Source of the DNA: Ricinus communis
Lineage: Eukaryota; Streptophyta; Magnoliopsida; Malpighiales; Euphorbiaceae
Assembly (NCBI RefSeq): GCF_019578655.1
Contig: NC_063259.1
Coordinates: 3,646,001 to 3,710,000 of the forward strand
Reading direction: 5' to 3'
Length of the DNA: 64,000 nt
The notes beneath the pieces are model-generated. The model did not search any database and had not been told where the DNA came from. It was given only the letters and a program-made list of their open reading frames with translations. Below are positions 53,581 through 64,000 of the stretch, piece after piece. How positions within the stretch are numbered: position 1 is the first letter of the stretch; every line of letters begins with the position of its first letter. The translations under genes and the position numbers were made by a program.

Positions 53581-54228
53581 TGTCACGACCCCACCCGTGG
53601 GCCCGTGACCGGCACTAGGGAATGGGTAGGCTTAAGGCCACCGAAACCCGTAGTAAGCCCCGACACTCAACGATTTAAACAAATCTCATCTCAAATTAAT
53701 ATTATTAAAACCACAAATTATCTTAATAGTTACACTTTACAAAATTACTTCGGTCTACCAGAAAAACTAGGCGAGACCCGGAGCTCAGAAAATTTACAAC
53801 TGATACATCTACTAATTACTCACTGCGGAGAATCTAAGATTTACCAATTTACATACCAAATCAAATACATCACCCGATGATGAAGGAGTCAAGATTCTTG
53901 AATAAGAGTCGCGAGAGGACTAGCGATCCACGAATCGAAAAGCGATAAATGGAGACCGGTCTCGAGAGTGAGTTAAAATCAAATAATCTAGGGACTATTG
54001 CTTCTTCTCAGAAAACATAGATTATTCAAATCAGTATATCAAACCATACTATAATCATACCCTACTATTTCCTTCACATAAAATATTAATCATTCGAATC
54101 AAAATATCAACCATGCACGTAAATACAATCCATATTATAATCATACCACAATAAATTAATAAATGAATAAATAAAAATATATTTTTACTTTTACGGGACG
54201 AGTGGCTCGGTAGAACCCTAAACCCCAA

Positions 54229-54497
54229 AATCTAGTAGCCATTCGGCTCTCTTAATCCAATAGGAGAGCAATGCTCGACCGGGGACCTTACCTCCACCGG
54301 TCACTTAAGTATCCAAATAAGAAATCTAGTAGCCATTCGGCTCTCTTAATCCAATAAGACTGGCGCCCCGAGAGCAATGCTCGACCAGGGACCTTACCTC
54401 CAGTCTGGTCACTTAAGTATCCAAATAAGAAATCTAGTAGCCATTCGGCTCTCTTAATCCAATAAGACTGGCGCCCCGAGAGCAATGCTCGACCAGG
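54229..54497 (-). repeat. Internal tandem repeat in the solo LTR (2.5 copies, 94-108 bp)
   Basis: AATCTAGTAGCCATTCGG begins copies at 54,229, 54,323 and 54,431. The second copy is 108 bp. The first is 94 bp because it lacks AAGACTGGCGCC-like bases and a few near GTCTGG. The third stops after GCTCGACCAGGG. Each copy carries the small dyad GAGCAATGCTC. Confidence 0.88.
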
Positions 54498-55339
54498 GCA
54501 AACCCATAAATATCTTATTACATGTCCATGATTATTACCGGTGCGCACGCGGTGCTGATGTAACCCATCAGGCGGCATGTTCTACAAGCCACGTTTTCCA
54601 AGACACAATCATCACATATAATAAATATCATTATCTGATGAACTCAACCAACACATATCGAAATAAAGATTAAAGATTTAAGGTAAAACAACGTGCAATT
54701 TGTGAGGGGAAAAATAATAATGTTTATCTTATTATAACATACTAATAATAATATTTATATTATTTCAAATATTAATAATCAAGTGAAATCATTTATTTTG
54801 CGATACTAATAATCATATTAAGCACAAATTCTAAATAGCATATTAAAATCAGACTAGCAATAGCGCAAAGATTAAACGACTTTAACTCACAGGATTGGGC
54901 GACCTCCTAGCTCTGCTCCGGTGCCTCGGTTGGAGCGAGCCGAACAGACAGATCATCTAATCACGGAAAACAATTTATCAAAACGATGAAACAATTACAA
55001 TAGACCCTAGGTCTAGACTCCTAGGACTGACTGTCTAAGAATCTCGACTCAGGAACTACCGAAAATTCGGCAGAATCTCCCCTACAACACGAACATTACC
55101 CCCCGTAAAAACGGGTCTAGGACCTGCCAGAAAAACACTCCAAATATCCAACAATTTAAACAACGGGAGTCGGGTCCCCAAACTTCACTATTTCCGACCA
55201 CACACAAAGACAAAATACGACTATGGCAGGCCAACTGACAGACAAATATTTTTGACTCATAAAATCATCAAATACTCAATATAATCCAATAGACACAACT
55301 AAACCAAGAATTTCTAAAATTAACGGGCCAAAGAAAATT

Positions 55340-55930
55340 ACCGAAACGCTCGATCCCTCGGTCGACTCGCCTCCAGCTGCCGGAGTTCGATCGACGATCC
55401 GAACACACCATCGGACTCACAACGGCCGATGGACGATCCCGGCTTCGATTTTCCGATCCGACACCCGATCATCCGGAGAGATTTGCGGACGATCTCGACC
55501 GTCGATTCGCAAACGGAGCCCGATCGCCACGAACCGGTGCCAATGCAAAGCTTGAGCCGAGGAGAGTCAGGGATATGTCCTCCGATCTTCCATAGCTCAC
55601 CGGAGCTCGCCGGAAAACCCAAAACACCGGCTGCCACCATTTTCTCTCTCCATCGTGAATCTCCGATTCCGGCCACCACCGCCGACACCGCCAAAACAAA
55701 GCCGAGGTCGCGAGTCGATCGGCCACGCCGGAACGCTCAGCGGCAAGGAAGCTTCGGCCATTTTCCTCCGCGAGCTGCTGTCGCCCAGTGCCTGCCGTAG
55801 CGCTGACCGCCTTGACCCGCGCGCCAAAGTCGCTCCGACGACGCACGCCACCGCAGCCTCCTCCTTCTTCTTGTCTCTCTCTCTCTTCCTCTCTTCCTTC
55901 CCCGATCCTTCTTTTCTTTCTTTCAATATC
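55340..55930 (-). other. GC-rich, CpG-rich block inside the solo LTR
   Basis: The composition changes sharply from the AT-rich surroundings. CG dinucleotides are dense here, and on the minus strand a GA-rich tract (complement of 55,855-55,925) precedes the block. Long gypsy LTRs often have such a region around the transcribed R/U5 part. The open frames in it overlap on both strands, so coding is not supported. Confidence 0.6.
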
Positions 55931-57500
55931 GACATTTGACCCCTGAACTTTTCCTTATTACAACTTGGTCCCTCAACTTTCTTAATTACTTACAATTTGA
56001 TCCCGCAGAATTCCAATTTGACCCCCAAACTTCTTTTTAGACTTTCAATTAAGCCCCTAACTATTTAATTTGGGCCAAATCCGAATTATTGAAAATACAC
56101 AATTACAAAAATACCCCTGACCGACATATTTATTTACGAAAATACCAAACTCACAAATTTCCATTAAACCCTCACAAAAATAAAATTATACTTTTAATCC
56201 TTATTCCAAAATAATCCTCCAATTAAATCCTATACACAATTAAATTAAATAATCAATTTCAAACTCAAAATTTAATACTACTAATCAATTATAATACCAA
56301 TTTTCTCAAAATTCTTTTATAAAAACATCCCTTACAATTTCTATCATAATTTTCCAATATATAATTTTATTTATATAAATATGCATTTGGAAAAATTTGA
56401 ATAACCAAAATATAATCATTTCTCAAATAGTTTACTTGAATAAAAATAAAGCTAAAATTAACTTAAATAAAAACTCACTATTAAATATATAAAAAAAAAT
56501 TCCGAGTGTTACAACGGGGTTATTTTCTCATATATAAAAAATATTCCTTTTACGGGGTTATTTTCTCATCCTCAAAATATGTCCCTCTTACGAGGTTGCT
56601 TTCTCATATTCACAAATATATCCCCTATACGCGGTTGCTTTCTCATACTCATAAATACATCCATCGTACAGGGTTATTTTCTCATAGTCATAGATATACC
56701 CTTTTTGCAGGATTATTTTCTCATACTCACAAATATACCCCCTCTTACGGGGTTGTTTTCTATTATTTACAAATATACCTCTCTTACAGGGTTGTTTTCT
56801 TATATTAAAAAATATATCCCATTACGGGGTTATTTTCTCACGCTCAAAAATATCCCTCTTACATGTTTGTTTTCTCACACTTATTAATATACCACTTTTA
56901 TGAGGTTATTTCCTCATATTTACAAATTTACCCCTCTTACGATGTGGTTTTTGAATATTTACAAACACACCCCTCTTATGGGGCTGTTTTCTCAAATTGA
57001 TAAATATACCCCTTTTACGGTGTTCCTTTCTCATACTCACAAATATAGCCCTCATACAAGGTCTTTTCTGATAATCATAAATATATCATTTTTACGGTGT
57101 TGTTTTCTCATACTCATAAATATACCCCTTTTTCGGAGTTGTTTTCTCAAACTCACAAATATACCCCTCTTACGGGGTTGTTTTCTCATATTCACAAGTA
57201 TACTATCTTTATGAGGTTTTTTTCTCATACTGATAAATATACCCTTGTTACAAGGCTGTCTTCTCAAATTTTCAAATATAACCCTTTTACGGGGTTGTTT
57301 TCTCATATTAAAAAATATTTCTCTTTTACAGGGTTATTTTCTCATGCTCACAAATACACCCCTCGTACGGGGTTGTTTTGTAATAATTATTAATATACTC
57401 CTCTAATGAGGTTGTTTTCTCATACTCTTAGCATACCCCTCTTACGGGTTTGTTTTATAATAATTATTAATATACCCCTCTTATGGGGTTGTTTTCTCAT

Positions 57501-57656
57501 ATTATATATGTACCCGTTTAACGAGGTTATTTTCTCATATTCATAAATAATACCCCCCTTACGGGGTTATTTTTTCAAATTATATATGTACCCGTTTAAC
57601 GAGGTTATTTTCTCATATTCATAAATAATACCCCCCTTACGGGGTTATTTTTTCAA
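57501..57656 (+). repeat. Dimer duplication, 2 x 78 bp
   Basis: ATTATATATGTACCCGTTTA begins copies at 57,501 and 57,579, exactly 78 bp (two monomers) apart. The copies share the six-C variant AATAATACCCCCC and the TTTTTTCAAAT end. This is the smallest recent duplication in the array. Confidence 0.88.
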
Positions 57657-58673
57657 ATTCATAAATATACCCCTTTTTACGGTGTTGTTTTCTCATACTC
57701 ATAAATATATCCCTCGTACAAGGTTTTTTCTCATATTCATAAATATATCTTTTTTACGGGGTTGTTTTCTCATACTCACAAATAAACCCTTTTTACGAGG
57801 TTGTTTTATAATAACTGTTAATATGCTCCTCTTATGAGATTGTTGTCACATATTAAAAAAGGTACTAGAGTTTTTTTCATATACTCATAAATATACCCCT
57901 TGTACGGGGTTTTGTTCTTATATTCATAAATGTACCATTTTTACGAGATTCTTTTCTCATAGTACCATTTTTACGAGATTGCTTTTTCATATTCATAAAT
58001 ATACCAGTCTTATAGGGTTGTTTTCTAATATGCACAAATATATCCCTCTTAGGGGATTGTGTTCACATATTAAAATATGTATCCCTTTTACGGGGTTGTT
58101 TTCTCAGACTCATAAATATACTACTTTTATGAGGTTATTTTCTCATACTCACAAATATACCCCCCTTACGGAGTTATTCTCTTATAGTAAAAAATATACC
58201 ACTTTTACGGGGTTATTTTCTCATACACACAAATATACCCTTCGTATGGGGTTGTCTCTTATATTCATACATATACCCATTTTACGAGGTTGCTTTCTCA
58301 TACTCAAAAATATATCCGTCTTACGGGGTTGTTTTCTAATATTTACAGATATGTCCTTCTTATGGGATTGTTTTCTCATATTAAGAAATGTACCCCTTTT
58401 ACGGAGTTGTTTTCTCAGACTCATTAATATACCACTTTTACGAGGTTGTTTTCTCATATTCACAAATATGGCCTGTTACGGGGTTGTTTTCGAATATTTA
58501 AAAATATACCCCTCTTACTATTTGTTTTCTCATATTAAAATATCTACCCCTTTAATGTTTTTATTTTCTCATACTCAAAAATATATCCCACTTCCGGGGT
58601 TGTCTTGTCATATTAAAAAACATACCCTTTTTACGAAATTATTTTCTCATACTCAAACATATACTCCTCTTAC

Positions 58674-61222
58674 GGGGTTATTTTCTCATATTCATAAATA
58701 TACCTTTTTTACGATATTGCTTTCTCATACTCACAAATATACCAATCTTATGGAGTTGTTCTCTAATATTTACTAATATATCCCTCTTATGAGATTGTCT
58801 TCTCAATTTTTATAAATGTAACCCATTTACGGTGTTGCTTTCTCATACTCACAACTATACCCCTCGTCTAGGGTTGTTTTCTCATTTTCATAAATATACC
58901 TTTTTACGGAGTTGCTTTCTTATACTCACAAATATACCCCTCTTGTCGAATTATTTTTCCATAGTCATAAATATAGCCCATTTACAAGGTTGTTCTCTAA
59001 TACTCACAAATATACCACTCTTACATGGTTATTTTCTAATATTTATAAATATACCTCTCTTACCGGGTTATTTTTCCATATTCATAAATATACCCCATCT
59101 ATGGGGTTGTTTTCCCATATTCATAAATATATCCCATCTACAGGGTTGTTTTCACATACTCATAAATATATCATTATTTTCTAATAATTATAAATATATC
59201 CTTCTTCTGGGATTTTTTTCTCATATTAAAAAATGTATCCATTTTACGGGATTGTTTTCTCGTACTCATAAATATAACACTTTTACGAAGTTGTTTTCTC
59301 ATACTTAAAAATATATTCTTTTACGGTGTTGTTTCTAATATTTATAAATATACCCCTCTTACTGGTTTTATTTCTTATATTAAAAAATATACCGCTTTTA
59401 CTTGTTTGTTTTCTCATACTAAAAAATATACCCATCTTACGGGGTTGTTTTCTCCTATTGAAATACATATCCCTTTTCCGGGGTTGCTTTCTCATACTCA
59501 TAAATATACCCGTCGTACGAGGTTGTTTTCTCATATTAATAAATATACCCTTTTTACGATGTTGCTTTGTCATACCCACAAATATACCCGTCTTATGAGG
59601 TCGTTATATAATATTTACAAATATATCAATCTTACAGGGTTGTTTTCTCATATTAAAAAATGTACTCCTTTTACGGGGTTATTTTCTTAGACTATAAAAT
59701 CTACCCCTCTTACGGGGTTGCTTTCTCATATTCAAATATATATATTCCTCTATGGGGTTGCTTTCTCATACTTAAAAATATATTCCTCATACGAGGTTGT
59801 TTTCTCATATTCACAAATATACCCATTTTACGAGGTTGTTTTCTCATACTCATAAATATACCCCTATTCCGAGGTTGTTTTCTAATATTTACAGATCTAT
59901 CTATTTTATGGGATTAATTTCTAATATTAAAAGATATACCTTTATGACGGGGTTATTTTCTCATATTCATAAATATACCTTTTTTACGATATTGCTTTCT
60001 CATACTCACAAATATACCAATCTTATGGAGTTGTTCTCTAATATTTACTAATATATCCCTCTTATGAGGTTGTTTTCTCATATTTATAAATGTAACCCAT
60101 TTACGGTGTTGCTTTCTCATACTCACAACTATACCCCTCGTCTGGGGTTGTTTTCTCATTTTCATAAATATACCTTTTTACGGAGTTGCTTTCTTATACT
60201 CACAAATATACCCCTCTTGTCGAATTATTTTTCCATAGTCATAAATATAGCCCATTTACAAGGTTGTTCTCTAATACTCACAAATATACCACTCTTACAT
60301 GGTTATTTTCTAATATTTATAAATATACCTCTCTTACCGGGTTATTTTTCCATATTTATAAATATACCCCATCTATAGGGTTGTTTTCCCATATTCATAA
60401 ATATATCCCATCTACAGGGTTGTTTTCACATACTCATAAATATATCATTATTTTCTAATAATTATAAATATATCCTTCTTCTGGGATTTTTTTCTCATAT
60501 TAAAAAATGTATCCATTTTACGGGATTGTTTTCTCGTACTCATAAATATAACACTTTTACGAAGTTGTTTTCTCATACTTAAAAATATATTCTTTTACGG
60601 TGTTGTTTCTAATATTTATAAATATACCCCTCTTACTGGTTTTATTTCTTATATTAAAAAATATACCGCTTTTACTTGTTTGTTTTCTCATACTAAAAAA
60701 TATACCCCTCTTACGGGGTTGTTTTCTCCTATTGAAATACATATCCCTTTTCCGGGGTTGCTTTCTCATACTCATAAATATACCCGTCGTACGAGGTTGT
60801 TTTCTCATATTAATAAATATACCCTTTTTACGATGTTGCTTTGTCATACCCACAAATATACCCGTCTTATGAGGTCGTTATATAATATTTACAAATATAT
60901 CAATCTTACGGGGTTGTTTTCTTATATTAAAAAATGTACTCCTTTTAGGGGTTATTTTCTTAGACTATAAAATCTACCCCTCTTACGGGGTTGCTTTCTC
61001 ATATTCAAATATATATATTCCTCTACGGGGTTGCTTTCTCATACTTAAAAATATATTCCTCATACGAGGTTGTTTTCTCATATTCACAAATATACCCATT
61101 TTACGAGGTTGTTTTCTCATACTCATAAATATACCCCTATTCCGAGGTTGTTTTCTAATATTTACAGATCTATCTATTTTATGGGATTAATTTCTAATAT
61201 TAAAAGATATACCTTTATGACG
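58674..61222 (+). repeat. Tandem duplication of a ~1,274-bp satellite segment (two copies)
   Basis: The stretch from about 58,674 recurs from about 59,949. ATTCATAAATATACC followed by a T-run and ACGATATTGC lies at 58,690 and 59,965 (offset ~1,275). The shared end TTTATGACGGGG lies at 59,941 and 61,214 (offset 1,273). Only scattered single-base differences are seen (for example CCCATCTTACGG versus CCCCTCTTACGG). Copies this similar within a diverged array show a recent unequal exchange, or an assembly duplication. Confidence 0.92.
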
Positions 61223-64000
61223 GGGTTGTTTTCTCATACTCACAAATATACCTATCTTACGGGATTGTTTTTTATTATATATAAATATACCCCTCTTACG
61301 AGGTTGCTTTCTCATATTAAAAAACATACCCATTTTACGGGGTTATTCTCTCATACTCACAAATATACCCCTCTTACGGGGTTATTTTCTCATACTCATA
61401 AATATACCCCATTTTTACAAGATGTTTTATTCATAGTCACAAATATGGCCCTGTTATGGGATTGTCTTCTATTATTTATAGATACACCCCTCTTACGAGA
61501 TTGTTATCTCACATTTAAAAATGTACCCCTTTACGGGTTTGTTTTCTAAGACTTAAAAACATATCCCTCTTTCGGGGTTGCTTTCTCATATTCATAAATA
61601 TACCCGCTCTACGAGGATGCTTTCTCATACTCACAAATATACCCCTTGTATAAGGTTGTTTTTTCATATTCACAAATATACATATTTTGTGAGGTTATTT
61701 TCTCATACTCACAAATATACCCCTCTTACGGGGTTATTTTCTAATATTTATACCTACATGACAGGGTTGTTTTCTCATATTAAAAGATACATCCCTTTTA
61801 TAGGGTTGTTTTCTCATATTAAAAATATATCCCTTTTACGAGGTTATTTTCTCATACTCATAAATATACCCCCCTTACGGGGTTGTTTTCTCACACTCAT
61901 AAATACACCCCTTTTACGAGGTTGTTTTCTCATATTCATAAACATACCCCTATCATGGGGTTATTTTCTAATATTTACAAATCTACCCCTCTTACAGGAT
62001 TGTTTGCTCATATTACAAAATGTACTCCTATTACAGGATTGTTTTTTGAGACTCATAAATGTACCCCTCTTATGGGGTTGTTTTCTTAGACTTAGAAATA
62101 TACCCTTCTTACGGGGTTGCTTTCTCATATTCATGAATATACCCCTTTTACGGGGTTGCTTTCTTATACTCACAAATATACCCCTCACACGGGGTTGTTT
62201 TCTCATATTTATAAATATATCCTTTTTACGATATTGTTGTCTAAAGCTCACAAATATACCCCTCTTACGTGGTTGTTTTCTAATATTTATAAATATACCA
62301 ATCTTACAAGGTTGTTTTCTCATATTAAAAAATGTGCCCCTTCATCTGGTTTCTTTTTTCATACTCACAAATATACCCATGTTACGGGGTTATTTTCTAA
62401 TATTTTCGAATAAAATCCTCTTACGAGATTGTTATCTCAAACTCATAAATATAACTCTTTTAGAGGTTGCTTTCTCATATTCATAAATATACCCCATTTA
62501 CGGGGTTGCTTTTTCATATTCATAAATATGACCTTTTTACGCGATTGCTTTCTCATACTCACAAATATACCCCTCGTACATAGTTGTTTCCTCAAAGTCC
62601 TAAATATATCCTTTTACAGGGTTATTTTGTCATACTTACAAATATTTTCCTCTAACGGGGTTATTTTCTAATTTTTACAAATATACCTCTCTTATGGTGT
62701 TATTTTCTCATATTAAAAGATATACCCCTTTTACGGGGTTATTTTCTCATACTCACAAATATACCCCTCTTACGGGGTTGTTTTCTCATACTAATTAACA
62801 TACCACTTTTACGAGGTTATTTTATCATACTCACAAACATACCCCTGTTATGGGGTTGTTTTCTCACACTCATAAATATACTACTTTTACGAGGTTATTT
62901 TCTCATACTCACAAATATACCCCTCTTACGGGGTTGTTTTATCATATTATACCATTTTTACGGGGTTGTCTTCTCACATTCACAAATATACCCCTTTTTC
63001 GGTATTGTTTTATAATAATTATTAATATACCCCTTTTATGAGGTTGTTTTCTCATATTAATAAATATACCCCTTTTATCGGGTTGTTTTCTTAATCACAA
63101 ATATACCCCTCTTACGGGGTTATTTTCTCATATTCATAAATATAACCCTTTTACAGGGTTGTTTTCTCATACTCACAAATATACCCCTCTTCCTTGGTTT
63201 TTTTTTTATATTTACAAATATACCCTTTTTACTAGCTTGTTTTCTCATATTAAAAAATATACCCCTTTTACAAGGTTGTTTTCTCATACTCACAAATATA
63301 CCCTCGTACAGGGTTATTTTCTCACAGTTATAAATATACCATTTTTACGGGGTATTTTGTCATACATACAAATATACCCCTGTTACGGGGTTGTTTTCTA
63401 ATATTTACGAATACGCCTCTATTACGGGATCGTTTTCTCATATTAAAAGCTATACTCTTTTTATGGAGTTATTTTCTCACACTCATAAATATACCACTTT
63501 TTTACAGGGTTTTTTTTTTCTCATACTCATTAATATACCACTTATACTAGGTTAATTTCTCATACTCATAAACATACCCTTGTTACGGGGTTGTTTTCTC
63601 ACACTCACAAATATACCCCTCTTCCTCGGTTGTTTTCTAATATTTATAAATATACCCCTCTCACTAGGTTGTTTTCTCATATTAAAAATATACCTCTTTT
63701 ATGGGGTCGTTTTCTCATACTGACTAATATACTCCTCATACGAGATTGTTTTCTTATAATCATAAATATAACTTTTTTACAGGGTTATTTTGTCATACTC
63801 ACAAATATACCCTATTACGGGGTTGTTTTCTAATATTTACAAATATACATCTCTTTCAAGGTTGTTTTCTCATATTAAAACATATACCCCCTTTTACGGG
63901 GTTGTTTTCTCATACTCACAAATATAACCCTCTTACGGGTTATTTTCTCATACTAATAAAAATACCCCTTTTACGAGGTTGTTTTCTGATACTCACAAAT

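Larger units (their letters stand above)
53581..56513 (-). mobile_element. Solo LTR (2,933 bp) of a gypsy-type element
   Basis: The plus strand begins TGTCACGACCCCACC and ends TTCCGAGTGTTACA, with exact 5-bp ACGGG duplications outside. There is no internal primer site, polypurine tract or coding domain, so a full element was probably removed by recombination between its two LTRs, leaving one. Read on the minus strand it starts with an AT-rich U3 (56,513 to about 55,930). A purine-rich and GC-rich stretch follows (about 55,930-55,340), then a moderately AT-rich part with internal tandem repeats. Its termini match those of the 255-bp LTR at 46,796. Overlapping open frames on both strands in the GC-rich stretch have no recognisable domain. 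Confidence 0.88.
56514..64000 (+). repeat. 39-bp satellite, second subfamily, forward, to window end
   Basis: This continues the subfamily seen at 52,168-53,575 and runs off the window. The first five bases (ACGGG) are the right-hand target duplication of the solo LTR. Monomers carry mainly CTCACAAATATACCCCTC, TTCATAAATATACC, ATTTACAAATATACCCC and ATTAAAAAATATACCCC halves in irregular order. Larger duplications occur at 57,501-57,656 and 58,674-61,222. No gene is seen. Confidence 0.93.

Noticed and set aside
55338..55939. Several open frames of 94-125 codons in a GC-rich block, both strands
   Set aside because: They overlap each other on both strands within a solo LTR, are low-complexity or Arg/Ser/Pro-rich from base composition, and show no recognisable domain.
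52168..64000. CRISPR-like look: conserved ~20-bp core alternating with ~19-bp variable parts
   Set aside because: The variable parts are related to one another and recur, there are no cas genes, and plant LTR retrotransposons are embedded in the array. It is a eukaryotic satellite.
1..64000. Centromere signature (CENP-B box) or telomeric repeat
   Set aside because: No match to the CENP-B box pattern and no TTTAGGG runs were seen, so chromosomal position cannot be claimed.
1..64000. tRNA or rRNA genes
   Set aside because: Only the tRNA-complementary primer sites of the LTR elements were seen; no cloverleaf-like or rRNA-like sequence was recognised.

Overview
The window is plant nuclear heterochromatin, probably from a flowering plant. 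Nothing in it looks like a host protein-coding gene. Nearly all of it is one AT-rich tandem repeat with a monomer of about 39 bp. Each monomer pairs a conserved core (around TTACGGGGTTGTTTTCTCAT) with a variable half. In positions 1-51,645 about ten or eleven monomer types follow each other in a fixed order, giving a higher-order repeat (HOR) of about 350-430 bp, most often close to 390 bp. Because 39 bp is exactly 13 codons, the array stays open in several frames on both strands and yields many false ORFs with a 13-residue period.

Layout: 1-~7,640 is satellite in forward orientation. At ~7,640 the orientation flips and stays reversed until ~51,645. Inside that reversed stretch, 7,647-12,000 is badly eroded around a 500-N gap (11,359-11,858). 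A 9.4-kb Ty3/gypsy chromovirus (26,587-36,031, plus strand) and a 2.3-kb non-autonomous LTR element with an inverted LTR end (46,796-49,080, minus strand) are also inserted there. After 51,645 the array is forward again. It carries a 447-bp unclassified insertion (51,721-52,167), then a related satellite subfamily without the strict HOR order. That subfamily runs to the end of the window and is interrupted by a 2.9-kb solo LTR (53,581-56,513, minus strand). A 1.27-kb segment of it is freshly duplicated at 58,674-61,222.

The chromovirus has two 2,304-bp LTRs, a 5-bp target duplication (CCGTA), an initiator-Met primer site, a polypurine tract and recognisable gag, protease, RT, RNase H, integrase and C-terminal chromodomain segments. 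Frameshifts and stops break the reading frame, so this copy is not coding-competent as assembled. The domain order and the chromodomain fit the Tekay/Del type of plant chromovirus. The short-LTR element and the solo LTR share both termini, so they belong to one further gypsy-type lineage.

The strongest observations are: the ordered 10-11-mer HOR with a near-palindromic CCCCGTA-T-TACGGGG box; two of three LTR insertions landing in that GC-rich core; a paralogous empty site at ~17.2-17.8 kb that matches both flanks of the chromovirus without indels in the measured spans; the 44-kb orientation switch; and signs of local consensus error near the gap and at CG sites. The species and chromosomal position (centromeric, pericentromeric, subtelomeric or interstitial) cannot be told from the sequence alone.
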